A DNA stretch of 64,000 bases from positions 62,001 to 126,000 of the forward strand of contig NZ_APNG01000005.1 of assembly GCF_040361255.1 (NCBI RefSeq), read 5' to 3'. The DNA comes from Salinisphaera sp040361255. GTDB lineage: Bacteria; Pseudomonadota; Gammaproteobacteria; Nevskiales; Salinisphaeraceae. Made by a program: the position numbers and the translations under genes. Below are positions 43,502-52,982 of this stretch, piece by piece (within the stretch, counting starts at the first letter, position 1; each line of letters opens with the position of its first letter). The notes below the pieces were generated by a model. That model was not told where the DNA came from, did not search any database, and worked only from the letters and a program-made list of their open reading frames with translations.

Positions 43502-44851
43502 ATGAGAGATCAATCACAGCTGCAGCATCGCGACGATCCGGCGCTCCATGCCGCGCGCCGCGCACGCCTGGCGGAGATTGTGGGTAGCGATGGTGTGGCG
43601 ATGATTGCTGCCACGCCCGAGCGCAATCGCAATAACGATGTCGATTACCCCTACCGGCCGAACAGCGACTTCCGGTATCTGACCGGCTTTCTCGAGCCGG
43701 AGGCCATTGCCGTGATCGCGCCGGGTTTCGACGCCGGCGACTACCTGCTGTTCTGCCGCGCGCGCAATGCCGAGCAGGAAGTCTGGATTGGCCGGCGCGC
43801 CGGCCCGGAGGGCGCGATGGCCGATTACGGCGCCGATCGCGCCTTCGCCATCGATGAATTCGAGGACTGGATCGACCGTTTGCTCGACGGCCGCCGAAAG
43901 CTCTATCTCACCCTCGGTACGCATCCGGAATTCGAACAGAGCGTGCTCGATCACCTGTCGGCGCTACGCAGCCAGGGCCGCGGCGGCGTGCCGCCTTGTG
44001 AGCTGGCTGTGCTCGAGCCAGTACTTCACGAGATGCGCTTGCGCAAATCGGCCGCGGAGGTCGCGCTCATGCGTCAGGCCGCCGCGACCTCCGCGCGGGC
44101 GCATAGTGCCGCCATGCAGGCGGTACGTCCCGGCATGTATGAGTATCAGCTGGCCGCCGTGCTGCATTACACCTTCGAAAGCGATGGCATGCACTGGGCC
44201 TATCCCACGATCGTCGGCGCCGGCGAAAACGCCTGTGTGCTGCACTACATCGAAAACAGCGCGCCCATGGCCGATGGCGATCTGGTGCTCATCGACGCAG
44301 GCGCGGAATATCGCGGCTATGCGGGCGATATCACCCGCACCTTTCCGGTCAACGGGCGCTTCTCCGAGGCGCAGCGCGAGCTCTACGACATCGTGCTTGC
44401 GGCCAACCGGGCGGCGATCGAGGCCGCCAGGCCGGGCGCGCCGATGAATGCGGTCCATCAGGCCGCGCTGCATGTACTCGTGGCCGGGCTGATCGAGGTG
44501 GGCTTGCTCGCGGGCAGCGTGGACGACGCCATCGCCGAGGAAAGCTATCGCGCCTATTTCATGCACGGCACCAGCCATTGGCTGGGCATGGACGTACACG
44601 ATGTGGGCGATTATAAAATCGATGGCGAATGGCGAGCGCTCGAACCGGGCATGGTGTTGACCGTCGAACCTGGGCTGTATGTCCGCGCCGATGACAACCC
44701 CACCTCGCGGTTTGCCAATATCGGCATTCGCATCGAGGACGATATCGTGATTACCGAAACCGGCTGTGACGTGCTCACGGCCGATGTGCCCAAGGACGCC
44801 GACGAGATCGAGGCACTCATGGCCAAACCCTATCGGAGCGAAACCCCGTGA
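43502..44851 (+). CDS. pepP: Xaa-Pro aminopeptidase
   Basis: 449 residues from the ATG at 43502, chosen for GAGGG five bases upstream; an ATG at 43490 is an alternative. N-terminal domain: DYPYRPNSDFRYLTGFLEPEA. Metal ligands lie in LIDAGAEYRGYAGDITRTFPVNG, HGTSHWLGMDVHDVG, LTVEPGLYV and NIGIRIEDD. It removes the N-terminal residue before proline. Its stop overlaps the ubiH start as GTGA. Confidence 0.96.
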   Translation: MRDQSQLQHRDDPALHAARRARLAEIVGSDGVAMIAATPERNRNNDVDYPYRPNSDFRYLTGFLEPEAIAVIAPGFDAGDYLLFCRARNAEQEVWIGRRAGPEGAMADYGADRAFAIDEFEDWIDRLLDGRRKLYLTLGTHPEFEQSVLDHLSALRSQGRGGVPPCELAVLEPVLHEMRLRKSAAEVALMRQAAATSARAHSAAMQAVRPGMYEYQLAAVLHYTFESDGMHWAYPTIVGAGENACVLHYIENSAPMADGDLVLIDAGAEYRGYAGDITRTFPVNGRFSEAQRELYDIVLAANRAAIEAARPGAPMNAVHQAALHVLVAGLIEVGLLAGSVDDAIAEESYRAYFMHGTSHWLGMDVHDVGDYKIDGEWRALEPGMVLTVEPGLYVRADDNPTSRFANIGIRIEDDIVITETGCDVLTADVPKDADEIEALMAKPYRSETP

Positions 44852-46080
44852 GCCGCGACTACGATATCGCCGTGGTCGGCGGCGGGCTGGCCGGGGCGAC
44901 ATTCGCCTGCGCGTTGGCCGATACCGGCCTGAAGATTGCCTTGGTCGAAGCGGTGGCCTTCGATGCCCCGGCCGACGAGAACATGAAAGCCCGTACCACC
45001 GCGATCGCGGCCGGCACCCGGGCGATGTTCGAAGAGCTGGATCTGTGGGCCGATATGGCTCACGACGCCGCCCCGATCAAGCGCTTGCATGTATCCCAGC
45101 AGGGCCGCTTCGGCAGCGTGCGCGTGAATGCCGCGGATTACGATCTGTCGGCCCTGGGCTATGTGCTGCACAACGTCACCATGATCGAGGTATTGCGTGC
45201 ACGCCTGGCGCGTATGGACCAGGTCGATGTGGTCGCGCCGGCGCGTTTCGAGTCGCTTGAGCGCGACGCGGACGGCGAGCGGATCGAATTGCGTTGCACG
45301 GGGCCGGACGGTACGGCTCACACCTTGAGTACACGGCTGCTGGTCGGCGCCGATGGCGCGCAATCCTCGGTGCGCGGCGCGCTGGGTATCGGCGCGCGTA
45401 CCGACGATTATCGCCAGCGCGCGATCGTGACGTTCGTGGAGCCCGAACGCGCACACGGCGGCGTTGCCTACGAACGCTTCACCCCGGACGGCCCGGTGGC
45501 CCTGTTGCCCTGTGCCCGTGCCAGCTGTGCGGCGGTTTGGACGTTGCCCAGCGAACGCGCCGAGCAGATGTGCGCGGTCAGCGAAGACGAATTCATCGAC
45601 GCTTTGCAAGCGGCATTCGGCCAGCGCCTGGGTACGCTCAAGCTGGCCGGCCCGCGTGGCAGTTATCCCCTGGCGCGCGTGCTGTGCGACCGCGCCGCGG
45701 TCGAGCGGGCCGTGCTGATCGGCAATGCCGGCCATGCGCTACATCCGGCCGCCGCGCAGGGCTTTAATCTGGCGATTCGCGATGCGTTGCTGCTCGCGGC
45801 GATGCTGCGCGAGCGCGTGGCGGGCGATGCCGATTTCGATCCCGGCGATGCCGATCTGCTCACCGGCTGGGCCGAGGCCCGCCGACCCGACCAGCATCGC
45901 GTGGCCAATTTCACCGACGCGATTGTGCGTTTGTTCTCCAACCGTATTCCCATGCTCGATCACGCGCGCGGCGCGGGCTTGTTCGGCCTGTCGCTGTTGC
46001 CGTCGATTCGTGACGATATGGCCCGGCGCAGCATGGGTCTGGCCCTGGCGCCGGCACGTCTTCGCGAGGCCAATTCATGA
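44848..46080 (+). CDS. ubiH: 2-octaprenyl-6-methoxyphenol hydroxylase
   Basis: 410 residues from a GTG start. FAD-binding GGGLAGATFACALADTGLKIALVE, the DG motif LLVGADGAQSSVRGALGI and the second FAD motif AVLIGNAGHALHPAAAQGFNLAIRDALLLAAML are intact. It is an aromatic monooxygenase of ubiquinone synthesis. It is coupled on both sides, to pepP and ubiI. Confidence 0.94.
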   Translation: MSRDYDIAVVGGGLAGATFACALADTGLKIALVEAVAFDAPADENMKARTTAIAAGTRAMFEELDLWADMAHDAAPIKRLHVSQQGRFGSVRVNAADYDLSALGYVLHNVTMIEVLRARLARMDQVDVVAPARFESLERDADGERIELRCTGPDGTAHTLSTRLLVGADGAQSSVRGALGIGARTDDYRQRAIVTFVEPERAHGGVAYERFTPDGPVALLPCARASCAAVWTLPSERAEQMCAVSEDEFIDALQAAFGQRLGTLKLAGPRGSYPLARVLCDRAAVERAVLIGNAGHALHPAAAQGFNLAIRDALLLAAMLRERVAGDADFDPGDADLLTGWAEARRPDQHRVANFTDAIVRLFSNRIPMLDHARGAGLFGLSLLPSIRDDMARRSMGLALAPARLREANS

Positions 46081-47282
46081 GCAAGCAAAGCCCCCGTTAC
46101 GATATCGCCATTGTCGGTGGCGGCATGGTGGGCGCCGTGCTCGCCGTGGCCCTTTCGCGTGCCGATTTCTCGGTCGCGCTCGTGGAAGCCAAGCGTCCCT
46201 CGCGTTTCGAGCTGGGTGAAGACTACGAACTGCGTGTGTCGGCCATCGCGCCGGGTACGCGTCGTGTACTCGAAAATCTTGGTCTGTGGGCCTCGGTCGA
46301 GCGCCGCCGCTGTTGTGCATTTACCGGCATGAAGGTCTGGGAGGCCGGCGGCGCGAGCGAGCTGTTCTTGGAACATACCGCGGTCGGTCTGCCGGAACTC
46401 GGGCATATCGTCGAGAACAATCTGATCGTCGACAGCGCCTGGCAGGCGCTGACCGATGTCGATATCTATTGTCCGGCCAAGATGGAAAGCCTGGCCATCG
46501 ACAGCGATGCCGCGCGCCTACGTCTCGACGACGGCACGGTCGTGAGCGCGGCCCTGGTGGTCGGCGCGGAAGGTGCGAATTCGCCGGTGCGCGCGGCCGC
46601 GGGTATCGAAACCACCGGCTGGCCCTACGGTCAGCGCTGTACCGTGGGCACGGTGACTCCGGAACGTCATCATCGCCATATCGCCTGGCAGCGTTTCACC
46701 GAAACCGGGCCCGTGGCGTTTTTGCCGCTGTCGGACGGTCGCTGTTCGCTGGCCTGGCATGCCGACGATGCACTGGCCGCAGAGCTGGCTGAACTCGACC
46801 ACGACACATTCTGCGCGCGGCTGACCGAGGCCAGCGGGGGCGTACTGGGCGAAATCCAGCATATGGACAAGCGTGCCTCGTTCCCGCTCAAGCTCCAGCA
46901 TGCACGCGAATATTGTCGCCCGCGTGTGGCCCTGGCCGGCGATGCGGCGCATGTGGTTCACCCGATGGCAGGTCAGGGGGTCAACCTCGGCCTTCTCGAC
47001 GTGGCGGGCATGGTCGAAGCGCTCGAGGCGGGGCGCGCGGCGAATCGCGATGCCGGCGACATGACCTATCTGCGCCGCTATCAGCGCGCACGCATGGCCG
47101 AGAATCTGATGATGCTGGGCACGACCGATGCCTTCAAACGCGTTTACGGCAGTGCCAATCCGTTGCTGCGCACGCTGCGCCAGAGCGCAATCGGGATCGC
47201 GGCTAATCTCGCGCCGATTCGCCAGATCATGATTCATCACGCCGTAGGGTTATCCGCCAACGGCCCGCGGTTGCTGCAGTAG
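46077..47282 (+). CDS. ubiI: 2-polyprenylphenol 6-hydroxylase (VisC/UbiI-type)
   Basis: 401 residues starting in the ubiH stop (ATGA). FAD motifs: IVGGGMVGAVLAVALSRADFSVALVE, LVVGAEGANSPVRAAAGI and VALAGDAAHVVHPMAGQGVNLGLLDVAGMVEAL. It adds a ring hydroxyl in ubiquinone synthesis. Position directly before the gcv riboswitch matches the E. coli order. UbiF/Coq7-type roles cannot be fully excluded from sequence alone. Confidence 0.92.
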   Translation: MSKQSPRYDIAIVGGGMVGAVLAVALSRADFSVALVEAKRPSRFELGEDYELRVSAIAPGTRRVLENLGLWASVERRRCCAFTGMKVWEAGGASELFLEHTAVGLPELGHIVENNLIVDSAWQALTDVDIYCPAKMESLAIDSDAARLRLDDGTVVSAALVVGAEGANSPVRAAAGIETTGWPYGQRCTVGTVTPERHHRHIAWQRFTETGPVAFLPLSDGRCSLAWHADDALAAELAELDHDTFCARLTEASGGVLGEIQHMDKRASFPLKLQHAREYCRPRVALAGDAAHVVHPMAGQGVNLGLLDVAGMVEALEAGRAANRDAGDMTYLRRYQRARMAENLMMLGTTDAFKRVYGSANPLLRTLRQSAIGIAANLAPIRQIMIHHAVGLSANGPRLLQ

Positions 47283-47382
47283 TCGAAAAATCTGCTGTAT
47301 TTTGCAGGTAAGTGGGGCCTCGCGGTTGGCGCTTGGCCTGTGTCGATGTCGCCGGTATAGTCGAGGGCACGGTCAATAACCG

Positions 47383-47565
47383 CGTGGGAGAGAACGGGCA
47401 GTCGCTCGTCACCGAAGGCGCAAATTTCCGCCCGGAAACGCTCAGGTACCCGAACCACGTGCATGCGGGCGTTTATACGCCAGCTTGATCGACTCTGGAG
47501 AGCAGCCGGCGACAGTCCGGCTCACCGAAGGGGCGAATCTCTCAGGTGCCAGGACAGAGGGGCGG
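47383..47565 (+). ncRNA. Tandem glycine riboswitch
   Basis: Two aptamers precede gcvT. Aptamer 1 (about 47383-47460) contains GGGAGAGAACGGG, CACCGAAGGCGCAAATTTCC and CTCAGGTACC; aptamer 2 (about 47491-47561) contains TGGAGAGCAGCC, CACCGAAGGGGCGAATC and CTCAGGTGCCAGGACAGAGG. These are the conserved words of the gcvT-type glycine riboswitch. It should switch on gcv expression when glycine is high. The linker is about 30 bases and holds a small hairpin (GGCGT/ACGCC, 47468-47481). The expression platform at 47566-47621 is not resolved. Confidence 0.95.
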
Positions 47566-47621
47566 CAGGCGAAAGCCCGGGCCGGCCCGTGTTCTGTTGA
47601 TTCATCTGCAAAGAGATTGTC

Positions 47622-48731
47622 ATGGCCAAACGAACCCCGCTTTACGACGCGCATGTCGCCGACGGCGCCAAGCTCGTGGACTTCGCCGGCTGGGATATGC
47701 CGATCGACTACGGCTCCCAGATTTCGGAACACAATGCCGTGCGCGAAAGCGCGGGCATGTTCGACGTCTCGCATATGGCAGTGGTCGATATCAGCGGCGC
47801 CGAGGCACGCGAATTCCTGCGTCGGCTGCTGGCCAATGACGTCGCCAAGATCGACGAGTCCGGCCGCGCGCTTTATACCTGCATGCTCAACACCCGCGGT
47901 GGGGTGATCGACGATCTCATCGTCTATCACCTGAGTGGCAACCTGTATCGCATCGTGGTCAATGCCGCGACGACGGAAAAGGATCTGGCCTGGATCGACA
48001 GCCAGGCGCGCGACTACGACGTGGCGATCAATCACCGCCAGGATCTGGCCATCATCGCGGTGCAGGGCCCGCGCGGGCGCGATATTGCCGCCGAGCTCTT
48101 CGACGACGATTTCAAGGCCGCCGCGCTCAAGCTCAAGCCGTTTCGGGTCGCGACCCAGGATGATCGCTCGATCGGGCGCACCGGCTATACCGGCGAGGAC
48201 GGTTTCGAACTCGTGTTGCCGGCCGAGGAGGCCGTCAATGCCTGGAAAACGCTACGCGGCAAGGGTGTAGCGCCGATCGGCCTGGGCGCGCGCGACACCC
48301 TGCGCCTGGAAGCCGGGCTGAATCTTTACGGCCAGGATATGGACGAGGACCACACGCCGCTGGAATCCGGCCTGGGCTGGACGGTGGCATTCGAGCCCGA
48401 AGAACGGGATTTCGTCGGCCGTTCGGCGCTCGAGCACATGCGCGCCGAGGGCGTCGGCGAGAAGCTCGTCGGGCTGGTGCTGGAAGGCCGCGGCGTGATG
48501 CGCAGCGAAACCGCGGTACGGGCCGCCGACAGCGATGTCGACGAAAAAGAAGCCGAAGGCGAAATCACCAGTGGCAGCTATTCACCCACCTTGTCGTGCT
48601 CGATCGCGCTCGCGCGGGTACCGGCCGATTGGGAAGAAAGCGTCGAGGTGTGTCTGCGCGGCAAGTGGCAGCGCGCGCGCATCGTGCGCTATCCCTTCGT
48701 GCGCCACGGCAAGCGCCGTATCGACGACTGA
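47622..48731 (+). CDS. gcvT: Aminomethyltransferase, glycine cleavage T protein
   Basis: 369 residues. HVADGAKLVDFAGWDMPIDYGSQISEHNAVRESAGMFDVSHMAVVDI, the folate-site region GRTGYTGEDGFELVLP and ITSGSYSPTLSCSIALARVP are all typical. It transfers the methylene group from the H protein to tetrahydrofolate and releases ammonia. It is controlled by the riboswitch immediately upstream. Confidence 0.97.
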   Translation: MAKRTPLYDAHVADGAKLVDFAGWDMPIDYGSQISEHNAVRESAGMFDVSHMAVVDISGAEAREFLRRLLANDVAKIDESGRALYTCMLNTRGGVIDDLIVYHLSGNLYRIVVNAATTEKDLAWIDSQARDYDVAINHRQDLAIIAVQGPRGRDIAAELFDDDFKAAALKLKPFRVATQDDRSIGRTGYTGEDGFELVLPAEEAVNAWKTLRGKGVAPIGLGARDTLRLEAGLNLYGQDMDEDHTPLESGLGWTVAFEPEERDFVGRSALEHMRAEGVGEKLVGLVLEGRGVMRSETAVRAADSDVDEKEAEGEITSGSYSPTLSCSIALARVPADWEESVEVCLRGKWQRARIVRYPFVRHGKRRIDD

Positions 48732-48802
48732 GCCCGTTTCTCAGTAGCCTTTATCCACCAAAACATAGCGCGCACCGCGCGAATCTGCTGCAAGGGAGCC
48801 CC

Positions 48803-49198
48803 ATGAGCGAAGTACCCAAGGATCTGTCCTATACCAAGACCCACGAATGGATCGATTACGACGGCGATGGCACCTGCACGGTCGGTATCACCGACTATGC
48901 CCAGTCGTCGCTGGGCGATCTGGTGTTCGTCGAACTGCCCGAGGCCGGGACCAAGGTCGGTGCCGGTGATGCCGTGGCCGTGGTCGAATCGGTCAAGGCG
49001 GCATCGGATATCTATGCCCCGCTCGATGGCGAGATCGCCGAAATCAACGAACAGCTCGAGGATTCGCCGGAACTGGTCAACGAAGATCCCTTCGGCGAAG
49101 GCTGGTTGTTCAAGATGACGGTATCCGATTCCGAACAAGTCGAAAAACTGCTGGATGCCGATGCCTACGAAGGCATCGTCGAAGAAGAGGAAGACTAG
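48803..49198 (+). CDS. gcvH: Glycine cleavage H protein
   Basis: 131 residues from MSEVPKDLSYTKTHEW with AAGGGAG upstream. The lipoylation site is Lys65 in VESVKAASDIYAP. It shuttles the aminomethyl group between P, T and L proteins. It is the second gene under the glycine riboswitch. Confidence 0.97.
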   Translation: MSEVPKDLSYTKTHEWIDYDGDGTCTVGITDYAQSSLGDLVFVELPEAGTKVGAGDAVAVVESVKAASDIYAPLDGEIAEINEQLEDSPELVNEDPFGEGWLFKMTVSDSEQVEKLLDADAYEGIVEEEED

Positions 49199-49272
49199 CG
49201 GCGCTCGCACTGGCGCCGGTATTGCCCGGCGTCGGTGCCGCTGTGCCCGCGTATTACGTTCTGCGAGGATTC

Positions 49273-50652
49273 ATGCCCTTCATTCCGCATACCGAAGACG
49301 ATATCCAGTCGATGCTGGCCACCATCGGCGTGGACACGATCGACGATCTGTTCGACGAGATCGACCCGCGCCTGCGCGATGTCAGCCTGGATTCGATCCC
49401 GCCGAGAGCGAGCGAACAGGCGGTCAGCCGGTTGATGCAGGAACGCGCGGCACGCGATGCGGGTGGCCTGTGCTTCATCGGTGCCGGGGCCTACGAGCAT
49501 CATATTCCGGCTGCGGTGTGGGAGCTGACCACGCGCGGCGAATTCTATAGCGCGTATACGCCGTATCAGCCGGAAGCCAGCCAGGGCACGCTCCAGGTGG
49601 TCTACGAATACCAGACCATGATGACCGGGCTGACCGGCATGGATGTGGCCAATGCCTCGCTCTACGACGGCGCATCGGCGCTGGCCGAGGCAGTGCTGAT
49701 GGCGGTGCGCGCCAATCGCAAGTCCAAATCGGCCCGTATTCTCATGCCGGCGAGCATGCACCCGTTCTATCGCCAGGTCGCGCGCAATATCTGTGCGAAT
49801 CAGGGCATCGTGTTCGAAACCGTCGCCTATGAACCGGGCACCGGTCGTATCGACAGCGCCGATCTGGAACGCTGGGCCGGCGAAGACGTGACCGCGCTGG
49901 TGATCCCCCAGCCCAATTTCTTCGGTGTGCTCGAAGACGTGGACACGCTCACCGACTGGGCCCAGGCCAATGGTGCGCTGACTATCGGCGTGATCAACCC
50001 GCTTGCGCTGGCCGTACTCAAGGAGCCGGGCCGCTGGGGCACGGGCGAGGGCGCGGATATCGTGGTCGGCGAAGGCCAGCCGCTGGGTGCGCCGCTGGCC
50101 TCCGGCGGACCGTATTTCGGCATTCTGTGCTGTCGCAAGAAGCATGTCCGCCAGATGCCGGGGCGCGTGGTCGGGCGAACGCAGGACATGGACGGTCGCA
50201 CGGGCTATGTACTGACCCTTCAGCCGCGCGAGCAACATATTCGCCGCTCCAAGGCGACCTCCAATATCTGTACCAATCAGGGCCTGCTGGTAACCGCGGC
50301 CACCATCCATATGAGCCTGCTGGGCGCGACGGGGCTGGAAAACACCGCCGCGACCTGTATCGCCAATACACGCGCGTTGGTGCAACGACTTACCGCGATC
50401 GACGGCGTGGAACGCGTTTTCGACAGCGCGGCCTTTCACGAAACCGTGCTCCGCCTGCCGGCGAATGCCCAGCGCGTGCTCGATGCGCTGGCCGAGCGCG
50501 GCATATTCGGCGGTCTGGCGCTGGCCGATTTCTACGACGGACTGCAAGACACCGTGCTCGTCTGTGCCACCGAAACCAAGACCGAGGCCGACCTGGATGC
50601 CTATGCCCAGGCCTTGCGCACGGTGCTCGCCGAACAGGCGGACGCGGCCTGA
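49273..50652 (+). CDS. gcvPA: Glycine dehydrogenase (decarboxylating) subunit 1
   Basis: 459 residues from MPFIPHTEDDIQSML, with GAGG five bases upstream. FIGAGAYEHHIPAAVWELTTRGEFYSAYTPYQPEASQGTLQVVYEYQTMM and VVGEGQPLGAPLASGGPYFG are typical of the alpha-type half of split GcvP. It lacks the PLP lysine, which is on subunit 2. Its partner gene is unusually not adjacent: tpx and a repeat lie between. Confidence 0.95.
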   Translation: MPFIPHTEDDIQSMLATIGVDTIDDLFDEIDPRLRDVSLDSIPPRASEQAVSRLMQERAARDAGGLCFIGAGAYEHHIPAAVWELTTRGEFYSAYTPYQPEASQGTLQVVYEYQTMMTGLTGMDVANASLYDGASALAEAVLMAVRANRKSKSARILMPASMHPFYRQVARNICANQGIVFETVAYEPGTGRIDSADLERWAGEDVTALVIPQPNFFGVLEDVDTLTDWAQANGALTIGVINPLALAVLKEPGRWGTGEGADIVVGEGQPLGAPLASGGPYFGILCCRKKHVRQMPGRVVGRTQDMDGRTGYVLTLQPREQHIRRSKATSNICTNQGLLVTAATIHMSLLGATGLENTAATCIANTRALVQRLTAIDGVERVFDSAAFHETVLRLPANAQRVLDALAERGIFGGLALADFYDGLQDTVLVCATETKTEADLDAYAQALRTVLAEQADAA

Positions 50653-50697
50653 CACGAAGCGATTCGCCGATTATTCACGTTTGTTAAAGGACACCTC

Positions 50698-51204
50698 ATG
50701 ACCCAGCAGATTACGCTCAAAGGCAATCCGATCGATGTCGAAGGCCGCCTGCCCGCACCGGGCGACACGCTGCCCGATTTCAGCCTGACCGGGGCCGATC
50801 TCAAGGACGTCAGCCTCGACACATTCGCCGGCAAGCGCAAGATTTTCAATATTTTTCCGAGCATGGACACGCCGACCTGTGCAATGTCGGTCAAGCGTTT
50901 CAATGCCGAGGCCGATGCGTTGGACAATATTGCATTGCTGCAGATTTCGGCCGACCTGCCGTTTGCGCACTCGCGTTTTTGCAGCGCCGAGGGCCTGGAC
51001 AACGGTACGACGCTGTCGATGATGCGCGACAAGCGCTTCGGCAAGGACTATGGCGTACTCATCGCCAACGGCCCCATGGCCGGGCTGTGTGCCCGCGCGG
51101 TGATCGTGGCCGACGAGCAGGGCACCGTGCTGCATAGCGAACTCGTGCCCGAAATCGCCGACGAGCCGAACTACGAAGACGCGTTGGCCGCACTCAAGGT
51201 CTGA
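50698..51204 (+). CDS. tpx: Thiol peroxidase
   Basis: 168 residues, the E. coli length. The peroxidatic cysteine is Cys61 in SMDTPTCAMSVKRFN and the resolving cysteine Cys95 in AHSRFCSAEGL, the same numbers as in E. coli Tpx. It reduces hydroperoxides using thioredoxin. It begins 45 bases after gcvPA on the same strand and may be co-transcribed with the gcv genes. Confidence 0.96.
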   Translation: MTQQITLKGNPIDVEGRLPAPGDTLPDFSLTGADLKDVSLDTFAGKRKIFNIFPSMDTPTCAMSVKRFNAEADALDNIALLQISADLPFAHSRFCSAEGLDNGTTLSMMRDKRFGKDYGVLIANGPMAGLCARAVIVADEQGTVLHSELVPEIADEPNYEDALAALKV

Positions 51205-51223
51205 GTCGTTGAGGGAAGACATT

Positions 51224-51354
51224 GTCCGCAAATGAACGCGAATTAAAGCAAATAAAAGCAAATAAAAGATTAAGGATAGGCGGTAGCCCGGTGGCTAGGC
51301 ACTTGGGCAGCCGATGTTCTCTGCATTCGCGTTTATTGGCGTTCATTCGCGGAC
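51224..51354. repeat. CGCGAAT-type inverted-arm repeat (family B) between tpx and gcvPB
   Basis: Left arm GTCCGCAAATGAACGCGAAT, continuing with AAAGCAAATA words; right arm 51323-51354 is the near complement, ending TTCATTCGCGGAC. About 80 bases separate the arms. The complement of the right arm, GTCCGCGAATGAACGC..., matches the left arm closely. It interrupts the gcv transcription unit. Confidence 0.85.
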
Positions 51355-51402
51355 TCCAATGGCTTCGTCTTGAAGACCCCGAACATCGAAAGTAACCACG
51401 TC

Positions 51403-52887
51403 ATGACCGAAAAACTCATTTTCGAACACAGCCGGCCCGGCCGTCGGGCGCTGGCGCAGGCGCCGGCCGAGGCACCCGCGATCGACGATATTCCGGCGGC
51501 GCTGCGGCGTGAATCGCCGGTCGGATTGCCGGAAGCTTCCGAGATGGATGTGGTACGCCATTACACCCGGCTGTCGCAGCTGAATTTCTCCATCGATACG
51601 CATTTCTACCCGCTGGGTTCGTGCACGATGAAGTACAACCCGCGGGCCTGTAATACGCTCGCCTCGCTGCCCGGCTTTCTCAACCGGCACCCGCTGGCGC
51701 CGGCCAGCCACGGCCAGGGCATGCTGGCCTGTCTCTACGAGCTGCAGGAAATGCTGACCACGGTCACCGGCATGCAGGCGGTATCGCTCACGCCCATGGC
51801 GGGCGCGCAGGGGGAATTCACCGGCGTGGCCATGATCAAGGCCTATCACGAGGCGAGGGGGGATCACGCACGCGACGAGATTCTGGTGCCCGATGCGGCC
51901 CATGGCACCAATCCCGCCACGGCGGTCATGTGCGGTTGCACCGTGGTCGAGATCCCCACCGATGCCGACGGCGACGTGGATATCGCCGCGCTACGCGAGG
52001 CGGTATCCGAGCGCACGGCCGGCATCATGCTCACCAATCCTTCGACGCTGGGCGTATTCGAACAGGACATTCTCGAAATCGCCGAGATCGTGCACGGCGC
52101 GGGCGGGCTGCTCTACTACGACGGGGCCAACCTCAACGCCATTCTGGGCAAGGTACGCCCGGGCGATATGGGCTTCGACGTCATCCACATGAATCTGCAC
52201 AAGACCTTCTCGACGCCGCATGGCGGCGGCGGCCCGGGCTCGGGTGCGGTCGGTGTGGGCAAGCGCCTGCGCGATTTCATGCCCATTCCCGTGGTGGGGC
52301 GCGACGGCGAGGGTGATAACGCAACCTATCGCTGGCTCACCGAGAAGGATATTCCGAACACCATCGGGCGGCTGTCGGCCTTCATGGGCAATGCCGGCGT
52401 GCTGCTGCGGGCCTATGTCTATGCGCGGCTGCTGGGCGCCGAGGGCATGACCCGTGTGGCCGAGTTCGCGACGCTGAACTCGAATTATCTGATGACGCGT
52501 TTGCGCGCGGCGGGCTTCGATCTGGCCTTTCCCGAACGCCGCGCCAGCCACGAATTCATCGTCACCCTCAAGCGCCAGAAGCAGCAGCTGGATATCACCG
52601 CCACCGATGTGGCCAAGCGGCTGCTCGACTACGGTTTTCATGCGCCCACGATCTATTTCCCGTTGCTGGTGCCCGAGTGTTTTCTCATCGAGCCGACGGA
52701 AAGCGAATCCAAGGAAACGCTGGATGCCTTCGTCGCGGCGATGGTTGCCATCTGGGAAGAAGCCAAGGTCGATGCCACGACCCTGAAAGAAGCACCGGTC
52801 AAGCTGCCGGTCCGGCGTCTCGATGAAGTCGCGGCAGCCAAGCATCTCGATCTCAAACACGATTCAGCCACCGCCGCCGGCGTTTGA
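51403..52887 (+). CDS. gcvPB: Glycine dehydrogenase (decarboxylating) subunit 2
   Basis: 494 residues from the ATG at 51403; a TTG at 51370 lies inside the tail of the repeat region and is less likely. LGSCTMKYNPRACNTLASLPGF, AAHGTNPATAVMCG, YDGANLNAILGKVRPGDMGFD and the PLP lysine in MNLHKTFSTPHGGGGPGSG identify the catalytic half of split GcvP. It decarboxylates glycine with subunit 1. It may depend on read-through across the repeat or have its own promoter. Confidence 0.96.
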   Translation: MTEKLIFEHSRPGRRALAQAPAEAPAIDDIPAALRRESPVGLPEASEMDVVRHYTRLSQLNFSIDTHFYPLGSCTMKYNPRACNTLASLPGFLNRHPLAPASHGQGMLACLYELQEMLTTVTGMQAVSLTPMAGAQGEFTGVAMIKAYHEARGDHARDEILVPDAAHGTNPATAVMCGCTVVEIPTDADGDVDIAALREAVSERTAGIMLTNPSTLGVFEQDILEIAEIVHGAGGLLYYDGANLNAILGKVRPGDMGFDVIHMNLHKTFSTPHGGGGPGSGAVGVGKRLRDFMPIPVVGRDGEGDNATYRWLTEKDIPNTIGRLSAFMGNAGVLLRAYVYARLLGAEGMTRVAEFATLNSNYLMTRLRAAGFDLAFPERRASHEFIVTLKRQKQQLDITATDVAKRLLDYGFHAPTIYFPLLVPECFLIEPTESESKETLDAFVAAMVAIWEEAKVDATTLKEAPVKLPVRRLDEVAAAKHLDLKHDSATAAGV

Positions 52888-52982
52888 GCCGGGCGAGCGC
52901 GCATGCTGTGGCATGATGCGCGGCTGATCTTGAAGTGCGGCGCGCTTGCCTGCGCCCAGTTTCACCGAACAAAGGACAAGCT

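Noticed and set aside
49195..50655. A 486-codon minus-strand open frame
   Set aside because: Complete shadow of gcvPA, which has all family motifs on the plus strand.
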